Origin: Bacillota bacterium
GTDB taxonomy: Bacteria > Bacillota > Dethiobacteria > DTU022 > UBA8154
Length of the DNA: 47,083 bases
Direction of reading: 5' to 3'
NCBI GenBank assembly: GCA_012839215.1
Contig: DUNV01000015.1
Span: 1 to 47,083, forward strand
The notes under the pieces are model-generated. The model saw only the letters and a program-made list of their open reading frames with translations, ran no database searches and had not been told where the DNA came from. Position numbers and translations under genes: made by a program. Below are positions 1 through 9,625 of the stretch, one piece after another (the stretch's first letter is position 1; every line of letters begins with the position of its first letter).

Positions 1-51
1 CCGCATCCACCCCGTCCGCCGCATCCACCCCGTCCACCGCACCGTCCGCCG
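1..51 (+). repeat. 18-bp tandem repeat (CCGCATCCACCCCGTCCG/A) encoding PHPPRP hexapeptides
   Basis: Two near-identical 18-nt units plus a partial unit at the window start. Confidence 0.7.
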
Positions 52-198
52 GGGAGGGAGTATACTGTTCAGAAAGGTGATACGCTCTTTCTCATAGCCA
101 AACGCTTTGGTGTTGCGCTCGATACACTGATTGCCGCTAATCCCCAGATCAAGAATCCCAACCTAATTTTTCCCGGCGATGTAGTTTTTATACCTTAA
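1..198 (+). CDS. LysM domain protein, C-terminal fragment (5' truncated by window edge)
   Basis: Frame 1 reads PHPPRPPHPPRPPHRPPGREYTVQKGDTLFLIAKRFGVALDTLIAANPQIKNPNLIFPGDVVFIP*, a classic LysM motif after a Pro/His linker. Confidence 0.85.
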   Translation, partial: PHPPRPPHPPRPPHRPPGREYTVQKGDTLFLIAKRFGVALDTLIAANPQIKNPNLIFPGDVVFIP

Positions 199-253
199 TA
201 CCCTGCTCCCTGGGCAGCAAACTGTCACAGGGAAACGGGTCACGGAAAAAGGA

Positions 254-287
254 AGAGGGAGCCAATTGTTTTGGCTTCCTCTTTTTA
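254..287 (+). terminator. Rho-independent terminator
   Basis: AGAGGGAGCCAA-TTGT-TTGGCTTCCTCT stem (one G.U) followed by TTTTT. Confidence 0.75.
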
Positions 288-500
288 TATATCAGGGGTG
301 GTTTACCATAATATGTTATCATCAAAAATTGATGCCCATATTAATCGAAAGAAATGGAGGGGTTTTTTATTCCCCATCTGTTCCCGCTAAAGGCAGATCA
401 AGGTAAATCAGGGGCGTGCAGGCAGTTTGAGCAAATACTGTAAGCCGGCTATAATTATACAAGGTATTACAAATTCTGTAAGAAAGGAGAACCAAAAGAA

Positions 501-1430
501 ATGCTTGGCAAGAAAAGATTGCTACCGATTCTATTTATCATGTTTCTTTTGCTTTTTTCCCTGGCCTCACCCGTGGCAGCATGCACAGACCATGGGCAGG
601 GGCACGCCGGCTACCAAAAACTGCCGTCAAAAATCTGTCTTCAGAAGGATAATTGTAAAGGGGAGGGCAAGACACAAGTTTACCAGTTTAGGGTTCCCCT
701 GAAAAGAACTGAAATGGGCAGGCATGGCAGTTTTACACGTTTTTATATTAATAGGTACCATTTTATTCCCGGCTGGTCGGTAAAACCCGGGCCCGCACCG
801 GTTCCCCGCCCAGAACCCAGGCCACTGCCCCGCCCGGAGCCTGTGCCCGATCCCCAGCCTAATCCAGTGCCGGATCCCGATCCCACCCCTGGATCAGACC
901 CAGTGCCGGATCCCCATCCTGGACCCGGATCAGACCCCGCGCAGGAACCTGATCCTGCACCGGGGCCCGAGCCGGGGTTGGAACCGGGTTCAGGGGAGGA
1001 GCCTTGGCCGGATCCCGGACAGGGGCAAGAAACGGGAGCTTTTCTCTCAAAGGATGAGGCGGAAATGTGGCGATCCGTTAATGAGGAACGCCGCCGGGAG
1101 GGGCTCCAGCCGCTGGCGATTCATGAAGGGCTTGTGGATCTCGCCCGCTTGAAAAGCGCGGATATGATAAAATTGGGTTATTTTTCCCACCAGTCACCGA
1201 CTTACGGATCACCCTTTGAAATGATTAGTGGAGCGGGGATTACCTACCATCTGGCAGGGGAAAATATTGCAGGGGCGCCTACCGTTGCCCGCGCGCATCA
1301 ATCCTTAATGAACAGTTCCGGGCATCGGGCTAACATTTTGCAAAAAAATTTTACCCATGTAGGGATTGGCATCGTCGATGGTGGGCCATATGGCAAAATG
1401 TTTACACAGATATTTATCGGCCTAAGGTAA
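501..1430 (+). CDS. Secreted CAP/SCP-domain (YkwD-like) protein with signal peptide and Pro-rich linker
   Basis: N-terminal hydrophobic signal (LLPILFIMFLLLFSLASPVAAC), low-complexity P/D/E/G linker, C-terminal CAP motifs (VNEERRREGLQPL, HQSPTYGSPFEMI, AGENIAGAPT, NSSGHRANIL). Confidence 0.85.
   Translation: MLGKKRLLPILFIMFLLLFSLASPVAACTDHGQGHAGYQKLPSKICLQKDNCKGEGKTQVYQFRVPLKRTEMGRHGSFTRFYINRYHFIPGWSVKPGPAPVPRPEPRPLPRPEPVPDPQPNPVPDPDPTPGSDPVPDPHPGPGSDPAQEPDPAPGPEPGLEPGSGEEPWPDPGQGQETGAFLSKDEAEMWRSVNEERRREGLQPLAIHEGLVDLARLKSADMIKLGYFSHQSPTYGSPFEMISGAGITYHLAGENIAGAPTVARAHQSLMNSSGHRANILQKNFTHVGIGIVDGGPYGKMFTQIFIGLR
790..1010 (+). repeat. Imperfect repeats encoding a PxPDPxPxPGSDPVPDP-type linker
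   Basis: Recurring ccggatcccgatccc / ggatcagaccc units. Confidence 0.6.
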
Positions 1431-1601
1431 CAAAGGCCCAATAAAAAAAGTGGGGGGCTGCTTTCGCTACAGGGGCAAGGCCCCTCCGCTTTTCTCCTTC
1501 TGTACAATATTTTCCCTGGCCGGCCCGGAAAATTGCCAATCATAATGGTTGCTGCCTAGAGGATACCAACTGCAAGGGTTTCTGGCCCGGGCCGGTATTT
1601 A

Positions 1602-2147
1602 TCATTTTTCCCGGGGCATACAGATAATTTCTTTGATGGTTGTGTCGAAAAACTGATGAGAATGGGCGGGAACGATAACGCAGGCTGTATCTGCCCCATG
1701 TACACTTCCGGCGACAGATATAACTTCTTCCCCATAGGGAATCAGCCCCGCGTCCAAAGCCATGCAGGCAATTTCTACGCATACCTTGATCCCCTGCCCC
1801 AGAATCCGCAAGGATGAGGCAATTATTTCTGCCGGGTAAACGCCGCCAAATTTTAAGCGTGCAGCCCGGTCTACGCCGGCTAGCAGGTGCGTGGTGGTAA
1901 GAATCTGAACCCCCTTTGCCGACAGCTGTTCCCTCATCTCCCTTTTCATTTCATTTTCCCCAGGGGTTTTGAAACCGCTATGGTGCGTGACGCAGGTGAT
2001 AAAAAACCCCTTGTCTACAAAGTATTGGGCGGTTTTTCCGGTGTTGGAGGCTACAATAATATTTTTTATATCCAGATCGGTCGCCTTTTTCAAGGCTGCC
2101 CTGGCAGTCACGCCGGTGTTTTCAGGCCCCTTTTTCTTCCATAGCAT
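1602..2147 (-). CDS. Pyruvate kinase alpha/beta (C-terminal) domain-like protein
   Basis: Stand-alone 181 aa ORF: ALKKATDLDIKNIIVASNTGKTAQYFVDKG..., resembles the PK_C fold without catalytic domains. Confidence 0.6.
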   Translation of the reverse strand: MLWKKKGPENTGVTARAALKKATDLDIKNIIVASNTGKTAQYFVDKGFFITCVTHHSGFKTPGENEMKREMREQLSAKGVQILTTTHLLAGVDRAARLKFGGVYPAEIIASSLRILGQGIKVCVEIACMALDAGLIPYGEEVISVAGSVHGADTACVIVPAHSHQFFDTTIKEIICMPREK

Positions 2148-2300
2148 TTTATTCGGCTCCTTTCAAGTTGATCGGGGTTCTGTTACCCAAAAAATCGTTA
2201 ATTAACGTTACAGGTATCCAGACTGTTGAATCATTTTAACATATTTGGATAAAACGACAAAGATGGATGCATTTTTTTCTTTTCGGGGGGCCCGCAAAAG

Positions 2301-2330
2301 TTGACACAGTGGGGGTTTTTTTGCTATGAT
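2301..2330 (+). promoter_or_regulatory. Sigma-A type promoter for guaB
   Basis: TTGACA - 18 nt - TATGAT, about 39 nt upstream of the guaB ATG. Confidence 0.65.
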
Positions 2331-2365
2331 TAATAAAATTTTGGGAAGAAAAATGCGGGGGATAG

Positions 2366-3823
<1,458 letters not shown>

Positions 3824-3931
3824 GCCATGCCAGGGCCCTGCCAGAGGCCATGGACATTTTCCCCATTCATTTCATATGATGTCTAGGTGACAGAGTTATC
3901 ACAATTAGACTGTTTTGGGATGGTGTAAAGG

Positions 3932-4135
3932 TTGAAAGATTCCAGGGGAAAAAGATGCTTTTTCTGTTACTCTACGGCGGACTGCGGTATTAACCTTTTT
4001 GATACTTTTATTTGTGCGGAATGTGAGAAAAAAATAGTCAGCTCTTCTTCAACAGAGGATGATTATGACAATTATGTGGAAAAAATTAGGCAAATATTAG
4101 ATAAGGCCTTATCCTACCCGCTAGCCAGTATTTGA
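3932..4135 (+). CDS. csfB: Gin-like sigma-G inhibitor (CsfB family)
   Basis: Short protein with CFFC...CAEC; located immediately upstream of a yaaO-type gene and tmk as in Bacillus. Confidence 0.65.
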   Translation: MKDSRGKRCFFCYSTADCGINLFDTFICAECEKKIVSSSSTEDDYDNYVEKIRQILDKALSYPLASI

Positions 4136-5661
4136 AAAGAGCAGGTGATTGTATTAGCCGAACTGTTTCCCAGCTAGATGCACCATTGTATCGGGCAGCG
4201 CGCCGCTTTGTCCGCAGCGGGACAAAATCCCTGCATGTACCACTGCATGGCCGTGGCCCCGGAGCCCCCTGGCTCCGGCAGGTAGGATTTAACTCCCTGA
4301 TGAAATGGGATTTAACAGAGTTGGATCCACTCGATGATCTCCATCTGCCCCGGGGAGCCATAAAAGAAGCCCAGGGACTCGCAGCCCAACTTTTTAGGGC
4401 CAGTAAGACTTTTTTCATGATCAATGGTGTGACCGGGGGGCTTTTAGCTCTATTCATGGCCTTTGCTCCACCTGGGAGAAAGGTTCTTCTGACAAGGCTT
4501 GCCCATAAGGCTGTCCTGCATGGTATAGCTCTTTCTGGTGCCAGGCCCGTCTATCTGCCCATAGAAAAAGAACCTTCTACTAACTTTCCTCTCAACGTTT
4601 CTCCCCAATCTGTGGAAAAAGGGTTGTTAAAAAACCCGGAGACCGCGCTAGTGTTGGTAACCTCCCCTTCCTATTGGGGTGTAGCCGCGGACCTTCCAGC
4701 CCTCAGGAAAGTTACAGAAAAATTTGGTGCAATATTAGCGATCGATGAGGCCCATGGGGGCCATTTCCCTTTTTATGGGGATAGGCTTCCCCATGGCGCT
4801 ATGGCCGGAGTGGATCTTTGGCTGCATAGTGCCCACAAATCTCTCGGTTCCCTCACGCCGGGAGCACTCTTGCATCTGGGAAAAAAGATAAGCAGCAGTA
4901 AGATCGGATTTTGGCTTCAGGTTATGCAGACAAGCAGCCCATCGTACCCGGTGATGATTTCCCTGGATCTTATGCGGCGGCAAATGGCCCTGCGGGGTGA
5001 GGAAATGTTTTCCCGTCTATGGGATTGGGGGCAGACGATACGGCGGGGCCTTTCTGCGAGGGGATTTGCTTTTCTGCAGGTGGAAAAGGTTGAAGAAATG
5101 GGTTTCTACCTCGATCCCTGCCGGATCACCCTTTTGTTTCCCCGGGGCGGAGGACATGAGTTTGCCCGCCTGCTGGCAAAAAGGGGTTATCAGGTGGAGC
5201 TGGAGGCAGGTGGTTATCTGTTGGCTATCGGGGGCCCGGCCCAGCTGGGTAGGTCCTACAGCCCTTTTCTTAGGGCCCTGGTCCGGGTCCGTTCCCTTCT
5301 GGATAACAAAAACAGGGCTATTGCAGCACAATTGCCGCCACAGGAGTTCCCCCCGACATTTTTTGCCGGTGCCATCAATAACGGTGAAGGTAACGCAGCG
5401 GAAAACTTTTCCCCCTTTCCTCTTTCTCCCCGCCAAGCACTGCAGGCACCCCCAGTTTCCGTTTTACTTGAAAAGGCGGTGGGGGAGATTTGCGCGGAGA
5501 TGGTGATTGTTTCCCCTCCAGGGATACCCATTATTGCTCCGGGGGAGATCATAGGGAAGAATGTAGTACATTTTCTTCGGGAGAAAAGAGCTGAAGGGGT
5601 TTTCTTTCAGGGCGTGAAAGATCCAACGCTTAAATGGATAACTGTTGTGAAAAAATGTTGA
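4132..5661 (+). CDS. PLP-dependent Orn/Lys/Arg decarboxylase-family protein (YaaO-like)
   Basis: TTG start overlapping csfB stop by 4 nt; DEAHGGHFPFYGDRLPHGAMAGVDLWLHSAHKSLGSLTPGA (PLP lysine region). Confidence 0.88.
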   Translation: MKRAGDCISRTVSQLDAPLYRAARRFVRSGTKSLHVPLHGRGPGAPWLRQVGFNSLMKWDLTELDPLDDLHLPRGAIKEAQGLAAQLFRASKTFFMINGVTGGLLALFMAFAPPGRKVLLTRLAHKAVLHGIALSGARPVYLPIEKEPSTNFPLNVSPQSVEKGLLKNPETALVLVTSPSYWGVAADLPALRKVTEKFGAILAIDEAHGGHFPFYGDRLPHGAMAGVDLWLHSAHKSLGSLTPGALLHLGKKISSSKIGFWLQVMQTSSPSYPVMISLDLMRRQMALRGEEMFSRLWDWGQTIRRGLSARGFAFLQVEKVEEMGFYLDPCRITLLFPRGGGHEFARLLAKRGYQVELEAGGYLLAIGGPAQLGRSYSPFLRALVRVRSLLDNKNRAIAAQLPPQEFPPTFFAGAINNGEGNAAENFSPFPLSPRQALQAPPVSVLLEKAVGEICAEMVIVSPPGIPIIAPGEIIGKNVVHFLREKRAEGVFFQGVKDPTLKWITVVKKC

Positions 5662-5748
5662 TTAATGCCGGAACACACGCCTCCATAATTTTTGCAGTGG
5701 TATCAATTCTGATTTATGGTAAAATGACTAGGGAGGCAGGGGATTAAA

Positions 5749-6393
5749 TTGGTGCTTACATCTGCCGGGGGGTTGTTTATTAGTATTGAAGGCCCGGATG
5801 GTTCAGGGAAAACAACCCAGGCACGCATGTTGCAGGAAAAATTAGAGAAGCGGGGGCGGCGGGTCTTACTGACCAGGGAGCCTGGTGGCACGTCTATTGG
5901 CGAAGAGGTACGTGGGATACTGTTAAACCCCCTTTTTTGTGAAATGACTGTTCCCTGTGAAATCTTCCTTTATGGGGCGGCCCGTGCCCAGCTTGTCAGT
6001 CAGGTTATCCGGCCTTCACTGGAAAAAGGAACAATAGTGATCAGCGATCGCTTTATTGATTCCAGCATTGCGTATCAGGGCTATGCCGGGGGCGAGGATC
6101 CGGAGATGATCCATACGCTTAATCTTTGGGCAACTGCCGGGCTCCTGCCGGGTAAAACCTTCCTTCTCGATCTACCGGTGGAAAAGGGTCTGGAACGCCT
6201 GCAGAGCAAGCCGGGGGAATATGCCGGCGGTGATCGTATCGAACGGAAAAATGAGCATTTTCACCGCAGGGTCAGGGCAGGTTTTTTGCAGTTGGCCAAA
6301 CAGGATCCGCAAAGGATTTTTTTAGTTAATGCTGAAAAGCCGCCGGAAAAAGTGCACGAGCAGATTTGGGGGCAGGTAAGGGATCTCCTTTAA
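5749..6393 (+). CDS. tmk: Thymidylate kinase
   Basis: FISIEGPDGSGKTTQARML P-loop, DRFIDSSIAYQG. Confidence 0.96.
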   Translation: MVLTSAGGLFISIEGPDGSGKTTQARMLQEKLEKRGRRVLLTREPGGTSIGEEVRGILLNPLFCEMTVPCEIFLYGAARAQLVSQVIRPSLEKGTIVISDRFIDSSIAYQGYAGGEDPEMIHTLNLWATAGLLPGKTFLLDLPVEKGLERLQSKPGEYAGGDRIERKNEHFHRRVRAGFLQLAKQDPQRIFLVNAEKPPEKVHEQIWGQVRDLL

Positions 6394-6468
6394 CACTTTT
6401 TATGGCAGTATCATTCATGTTAGGATCATAAATAGGCATCTGAAATTGTCGGGAAAGAGGAAAATAAT

Positions 6469-7392
6469 GTGGGATTTGAACATATCATCGGGCAGGATTT
6501 GCTGATCAGGGCATTAAAAAGATCGCTGGCCCGCAAGGAAATAAATCATGCCAATCTTTTTTCTGGTCCTCCTGGTAGTGGCAAAAGGACTCTGGCTCTT
6601 CTTTTTGCCCAGGCGCTTAACTGTGCCCACCCAAATCCCCCTTGTGGTCTATGCCTTTCCTGTCGTAAAACGATCAGCGGGAATCACCCGAACCTGTTTC
6701 AGATCGAGCCACAGGGTGCTTCGATTAAAATTGAGCAGCTTAGGGAATTGAAAGAAAAACTTTCCTACCTTCCCACCGAGGGGACCAAAAAAATTTGTAT
6801 CATCTATGGGGCAGATCTGCTGACACTTCCTGCCGGAAACAGCATTCTGAAGATTCTCGAGGAACCGCCTGAGGATGTTGTTTTCCTGCTGCTTAGTGCA
6901 CGCCCCTGGGTACTTTTGCAGACAATTCTTTCGCGTTGTACACATTTCCTTTTGAAACCGCTCTCAGATGAGGATATGTTAGCACTTCTGCAAACTAAGG
7001 CAAACCTGTCGCCTGCCAAGCAGGAACTTCTGATATCGTTGGCGGGGGGCAATCCGGGCAAGGCCCTAGCGATGCTTTCCCAGGAAGGTTGGCAAGAAAA
7101 ATTAGCGGAAGCCCATGAATTGCTCGGGCGTGCTGAAAATTCGGCAATAGGGGAGCTGTTTCCTTTGGCTGAAGAGCTTTCACAGCGGGATGATCTGCAG
7201 GAAATAGTTGCGACCTTCTTGTTGGTTTACCGGCAAAAACTTCACCATCTGCTATCCAAGGGTGGAAACGGTTCATTTGGTCTGGAGAGAGCTTGTAGAG
7301 CTTTGTTTAAGTTACAGGAGGAGTTATTTGGTACTGTAAACCGTCGTCTGGCGTTGGAAGTTTTTTTCTTAAAGATGAGAGGAGTTGTCTAG
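6469..7392 (+). CDS. holB: DNA polymerase III delta' subunit
   Basis: GPPGSGKRTLALLFAQALNC, C-x-C zinc cluster, KICIIYGADLLTLPAGNSILKILEEPP; synteny tmk-holB-ricT. Confidence 0.92.
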   Translation: MGFEHIIGQDLLIRALKRSLARKEINHANLFSGPPGSGKRTLALLFAQALNCAHPNPPCGLCLSCRKTISGNHPNLFQIEPQGASIKIEQLRELKEKLSYLPTEGTKKICIIYGADLLTLPAGNSILKILEEPPEDVVFLLLSARPWVLLQTILSRCTHFLLKPLSDEDMLALLQTKANLSPAKQELLISLAGGNPGKALAMLSQEGWQEKLAEAHELLGRAENSAIGELFPLAEELSQRDDLQEIVATFLLVYRQKLHHLLSKGGNGSFGLERACRALFKLQEELFGTVNRRLALEVFFLKMRGVV

Positions 7393-8200
7393 TTTGCCCA
7401 AAGTTGTTGGAGTGCGCTTTCGTCGCGCCGGCAAAATTTATTACTTCGATCCCGGCAATCTGGAATTGAATGTTGGACAGGGTGCTATCGTGGAAACAAG
7501 CCGGGGATTGGAATTTGGAGAAATTGTTCAGGAAAGCAGGGAAGTGGGCGAAGATGAAATTGTGCCCCCCTTGAGAATAATCCGTAGAATTGCTACAGAA
7601 TCTGATTACAAACAGATCGAGGAAAACAAACAAAGGGAAACGGAGGCACTAAAAATTTGCCTGGAAAAGGTGGAAAAGCACAGGCTGGAAATGAAACTAG
7701 TCGATGTAGAATATACATTCGATCACAATAAAATTATTTTTTACTTTACCTCTGAAGGCCGGGTAGATTTTCGTGAACTTGTCAGGGATCTGGCCTCGGT
7801 TTTTCGCACGCGCATTGAACTAAGACAGATAGGCGTACGCGATGAGGCCAAAATTATTGGGGGTATGGGCCCCTGTGGGCGTGGTCTGTGTTGCGCAACC
7901 TTCCTCGGTGAATTTGGCCCCATTTCTATTCGCATGGCCAAGGAACAAAATCTTTCTCTTAACCCTACCAAAATATCCGGTATCTGTGGGCGTTTAATGT
8001 GTTGCCTGCGCTATGAGGCTGAACAATATGGGTGTATCCGCGGCGATTTTCCCTCACCGGGGGAGATAGTCGTGACGCCTCATGGTGATGGTAAGGTAGT
8101 CAGCGCAAACCTATTAAGGAAAACCCTCCGCGTCGAATTATTGGAAAACTCGCGGCAGGAGGACTTCCCTTTGGAGGAGGTCGACAAAAAAACACAGTAG
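7385..8200 (+). CDS. ricT: PSP1 / RicT (YaaT) family protein
   Basis: GGMGPCGRGLCCATFLGEFGPISIRMAKEQNLSLNPTKISGICGRLMCCLRYE. Confidence 0.93.
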   Translation: MSSLPKVVGVRFRRAGKIYYFDPGNLELNVGQGAIVETSRGLEFGEIVQESREVGEDEIVPPLRIIRRIATESDYKQIEENKQRETEALKICLEKVEKHRLEMKLVDVEYTFDHNKIIFYFTSEGRVDFRELVRDLASVFRTRIELRQIGVRDEAKIIGGMGPCGRGLCCATFLGEFGPISIRMAKEQNLSLNPTKISGICGRLMCCLRYEAEQYGCIRGDFPSPGEIVVTPHGDGKVVSANLLRKTLRVELLENSRQEDFPLEEVDKKTQ

Positions 8201-8235
8201 GAGGAATGGCATAGGCAGAACCAAAAATATGGATC

Positions 8236-9165
8236 GTGAGTGAATTTCTAATAATGGAAAAGATGAAAGTGACAGAAGGATTTGACAGGGGGACGTTGTT
8301 CCTTTGTGCCACACCGATAGGCAACTTGCGCGATATCACGCTGCGGGTTCTTGACTGTCTTAAATGTGCTGATCTTGTCGCCGCGGAAAACCCGCGCCAT
8401 ACGCAGAAATTATTAAACCACTTTGGCATTAAGGCATCACTGACTCCCTACCGTGAGGCGAACAGGGAAAGAAAAAGCCGGGAGATCATCAGTAGACTGC
8501 AGGAAGGGGCCAGGGTTGTTTTGCTGAGCGATGCCGGTATGCCGGGACTATCCGATCCCGGCCTTTATCTTGTCCGCAGGCTGGTGGAAGAGGAACTGCC
8601 CTATACTGTCTTACCGGGAGCCTCGGCGGTGCTGACAGCATTGATTAATGCCGCCTATCCCGGGACTAAATTTGTCTTCTGGGGCTTTCTTAGCCATAAA
8701 AAAAACCGCCGCAGGGCGGAACTTGAAGGGATTTCAAAGGAAGAAAAAACCGTTGTCCTTTATGAATCGCCACATCGTCTTTTGGATACACTGGGGCAAA
8801 TGGCGAAAATCATGGGGGAAAGGGAACTGACAGTCTGCAGGGAGCTGACCAAAAGGTTTGAAGAGGTAATCAGGGGGAAACCAGGATATCTCCTGGGGCA
8901 TTTCACCAAAGGAATGTTGCGGGGAGAGGTTACCCTCGTTATATCCCCCCTTGAAAGGTCAAAGGAGGCCGACCGGCAGGAAAATCCCCTCCCGGGAGAA
9001 CCGGTTGCGGTGAAGGCAGCGGCCCGGAAAAAAATAATGCAGTATCTAAAAAATGGTTGCACTCCTTCCGCAGCGGCAAAAAAGGCCGCTGCCATGCTGC
9101 CTATTACCCGAAGAAAGGCTTACCAGCTGGTTCTGGAACTAAAAAGACAAAATGATACAGAATAA
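8236..9165 (+). CDS. rsmI: 16S rRNA (cytidine1402-2'-O)-methyltransferase
   Basis: TLFLCATPIGNLRDITLRVLDCLKCADLVAAENPRHTQKLL; SDAGMPGLSDPG. Confidence 0.96.
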   Translation: MSEFLIMEKMKVTEGFDRGTLFLCATPIGNLRDITLRVLDCLKCADLVAAENPRHTQKLLNHFGIKASLTPYREANRERKSREIISRLQEGARVVLLSDAGMPGLSDPGLYLVRRLVEEELPYTVLPGASAVLTALINAAYPGTKFVFWGFLSHKKNRRRAELEGISKEEKTVVLYESPHRLLDTLGQMAKIMGERELTVCRELTKRFEEVIRGKPGYLLGHFTKGMLRGEVTLVISPLERSKEADRQENPLPGEPVAVKAAARKKIMQYLKNGCTPSAAAKKAAAMLPITRRKAYQLVLELKRQNDTE

Positions 9166-9169
9166 AACT

Positions 9170-9198
9170 GGGGCCTCCTGATGGGGATGGAAGGCCCC
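9170..9198. terminator. Hairpin between rsmI and abrB (possible bidirectional terminator)
   Basis: GGGGCCT...AGGCCCC inverted repeat, weak T-tract. Confidence 0.35.
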
Positions 9199-9232
9199 TA
9201 AAGATTTAAAAATTCCTTTATAAAATGAGGTA

Positions 9233-9472
9233 TTAGTCCGACATCTTCCGAACGCAATCCTGGCATACTATTCTTCCGCTAAATTGTATAATTCCATCAG
9301 CATTCCCACAGAAAATGCATGCCGGCTCGTATTTCTTCAAAATGATTTTCTCCCCATCCACATAAATTTCCAGGGCATCCTTAATGCTGATACCCAAGGT
9401 ACGCCGTAGCTCAATAGGGATAACTACTCTCCCAAGTTCATCGACCTTTCTCACAATTCCTGTTGATTTCAA
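9233..9472 (-). CDS. abrB: AbrB/MazE/SpoVT family transition-state regulator with C-terminal CxxC...CxxC
   Basis: MKSTGIVRKVDELGRVVIPIELRRTLGISIKDALEIYVDGEKIILKKYEPACIFC...CQDC. Confidence 0.92.
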   Translation of the reverse strand: MKSTGIVRKVDELGRVVIPIELRRTLGISIKDALEIYVDGEKIILKKYEPACIFCGNADGIIQFSGRIVCQDCVRKMSD

Positions 9473-9625
9473 CCCCTCACACCCCTTTTACAGTTTTCGA
9501 CATATACTTCCATGAAATATTATACAGGTAAGTGCGAGGGGAGGTCAATACCTTTTTTACATAAATAAGTAAAACCATCATATTATTGGCAAATTAGGCT
9601 TTTTTTGCACCCTTCATCGTGCCGA

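Noticed and set aside
859-1050. Minus-strand ORF (63 aa) in the CAP gene
   Set aside because: Antisense translation of the proline-rich repeat; no start context or recognisable protein.
4997-5506. 169-aa ORF overlapping the YaaO-like gene in another frame, plus many long antisense ORFs elsewhere
   Set aside because: Overlap strongly supported genes and show biased, unfamiliar composition; typical shadow ORFs in GC-rich coding DNA.
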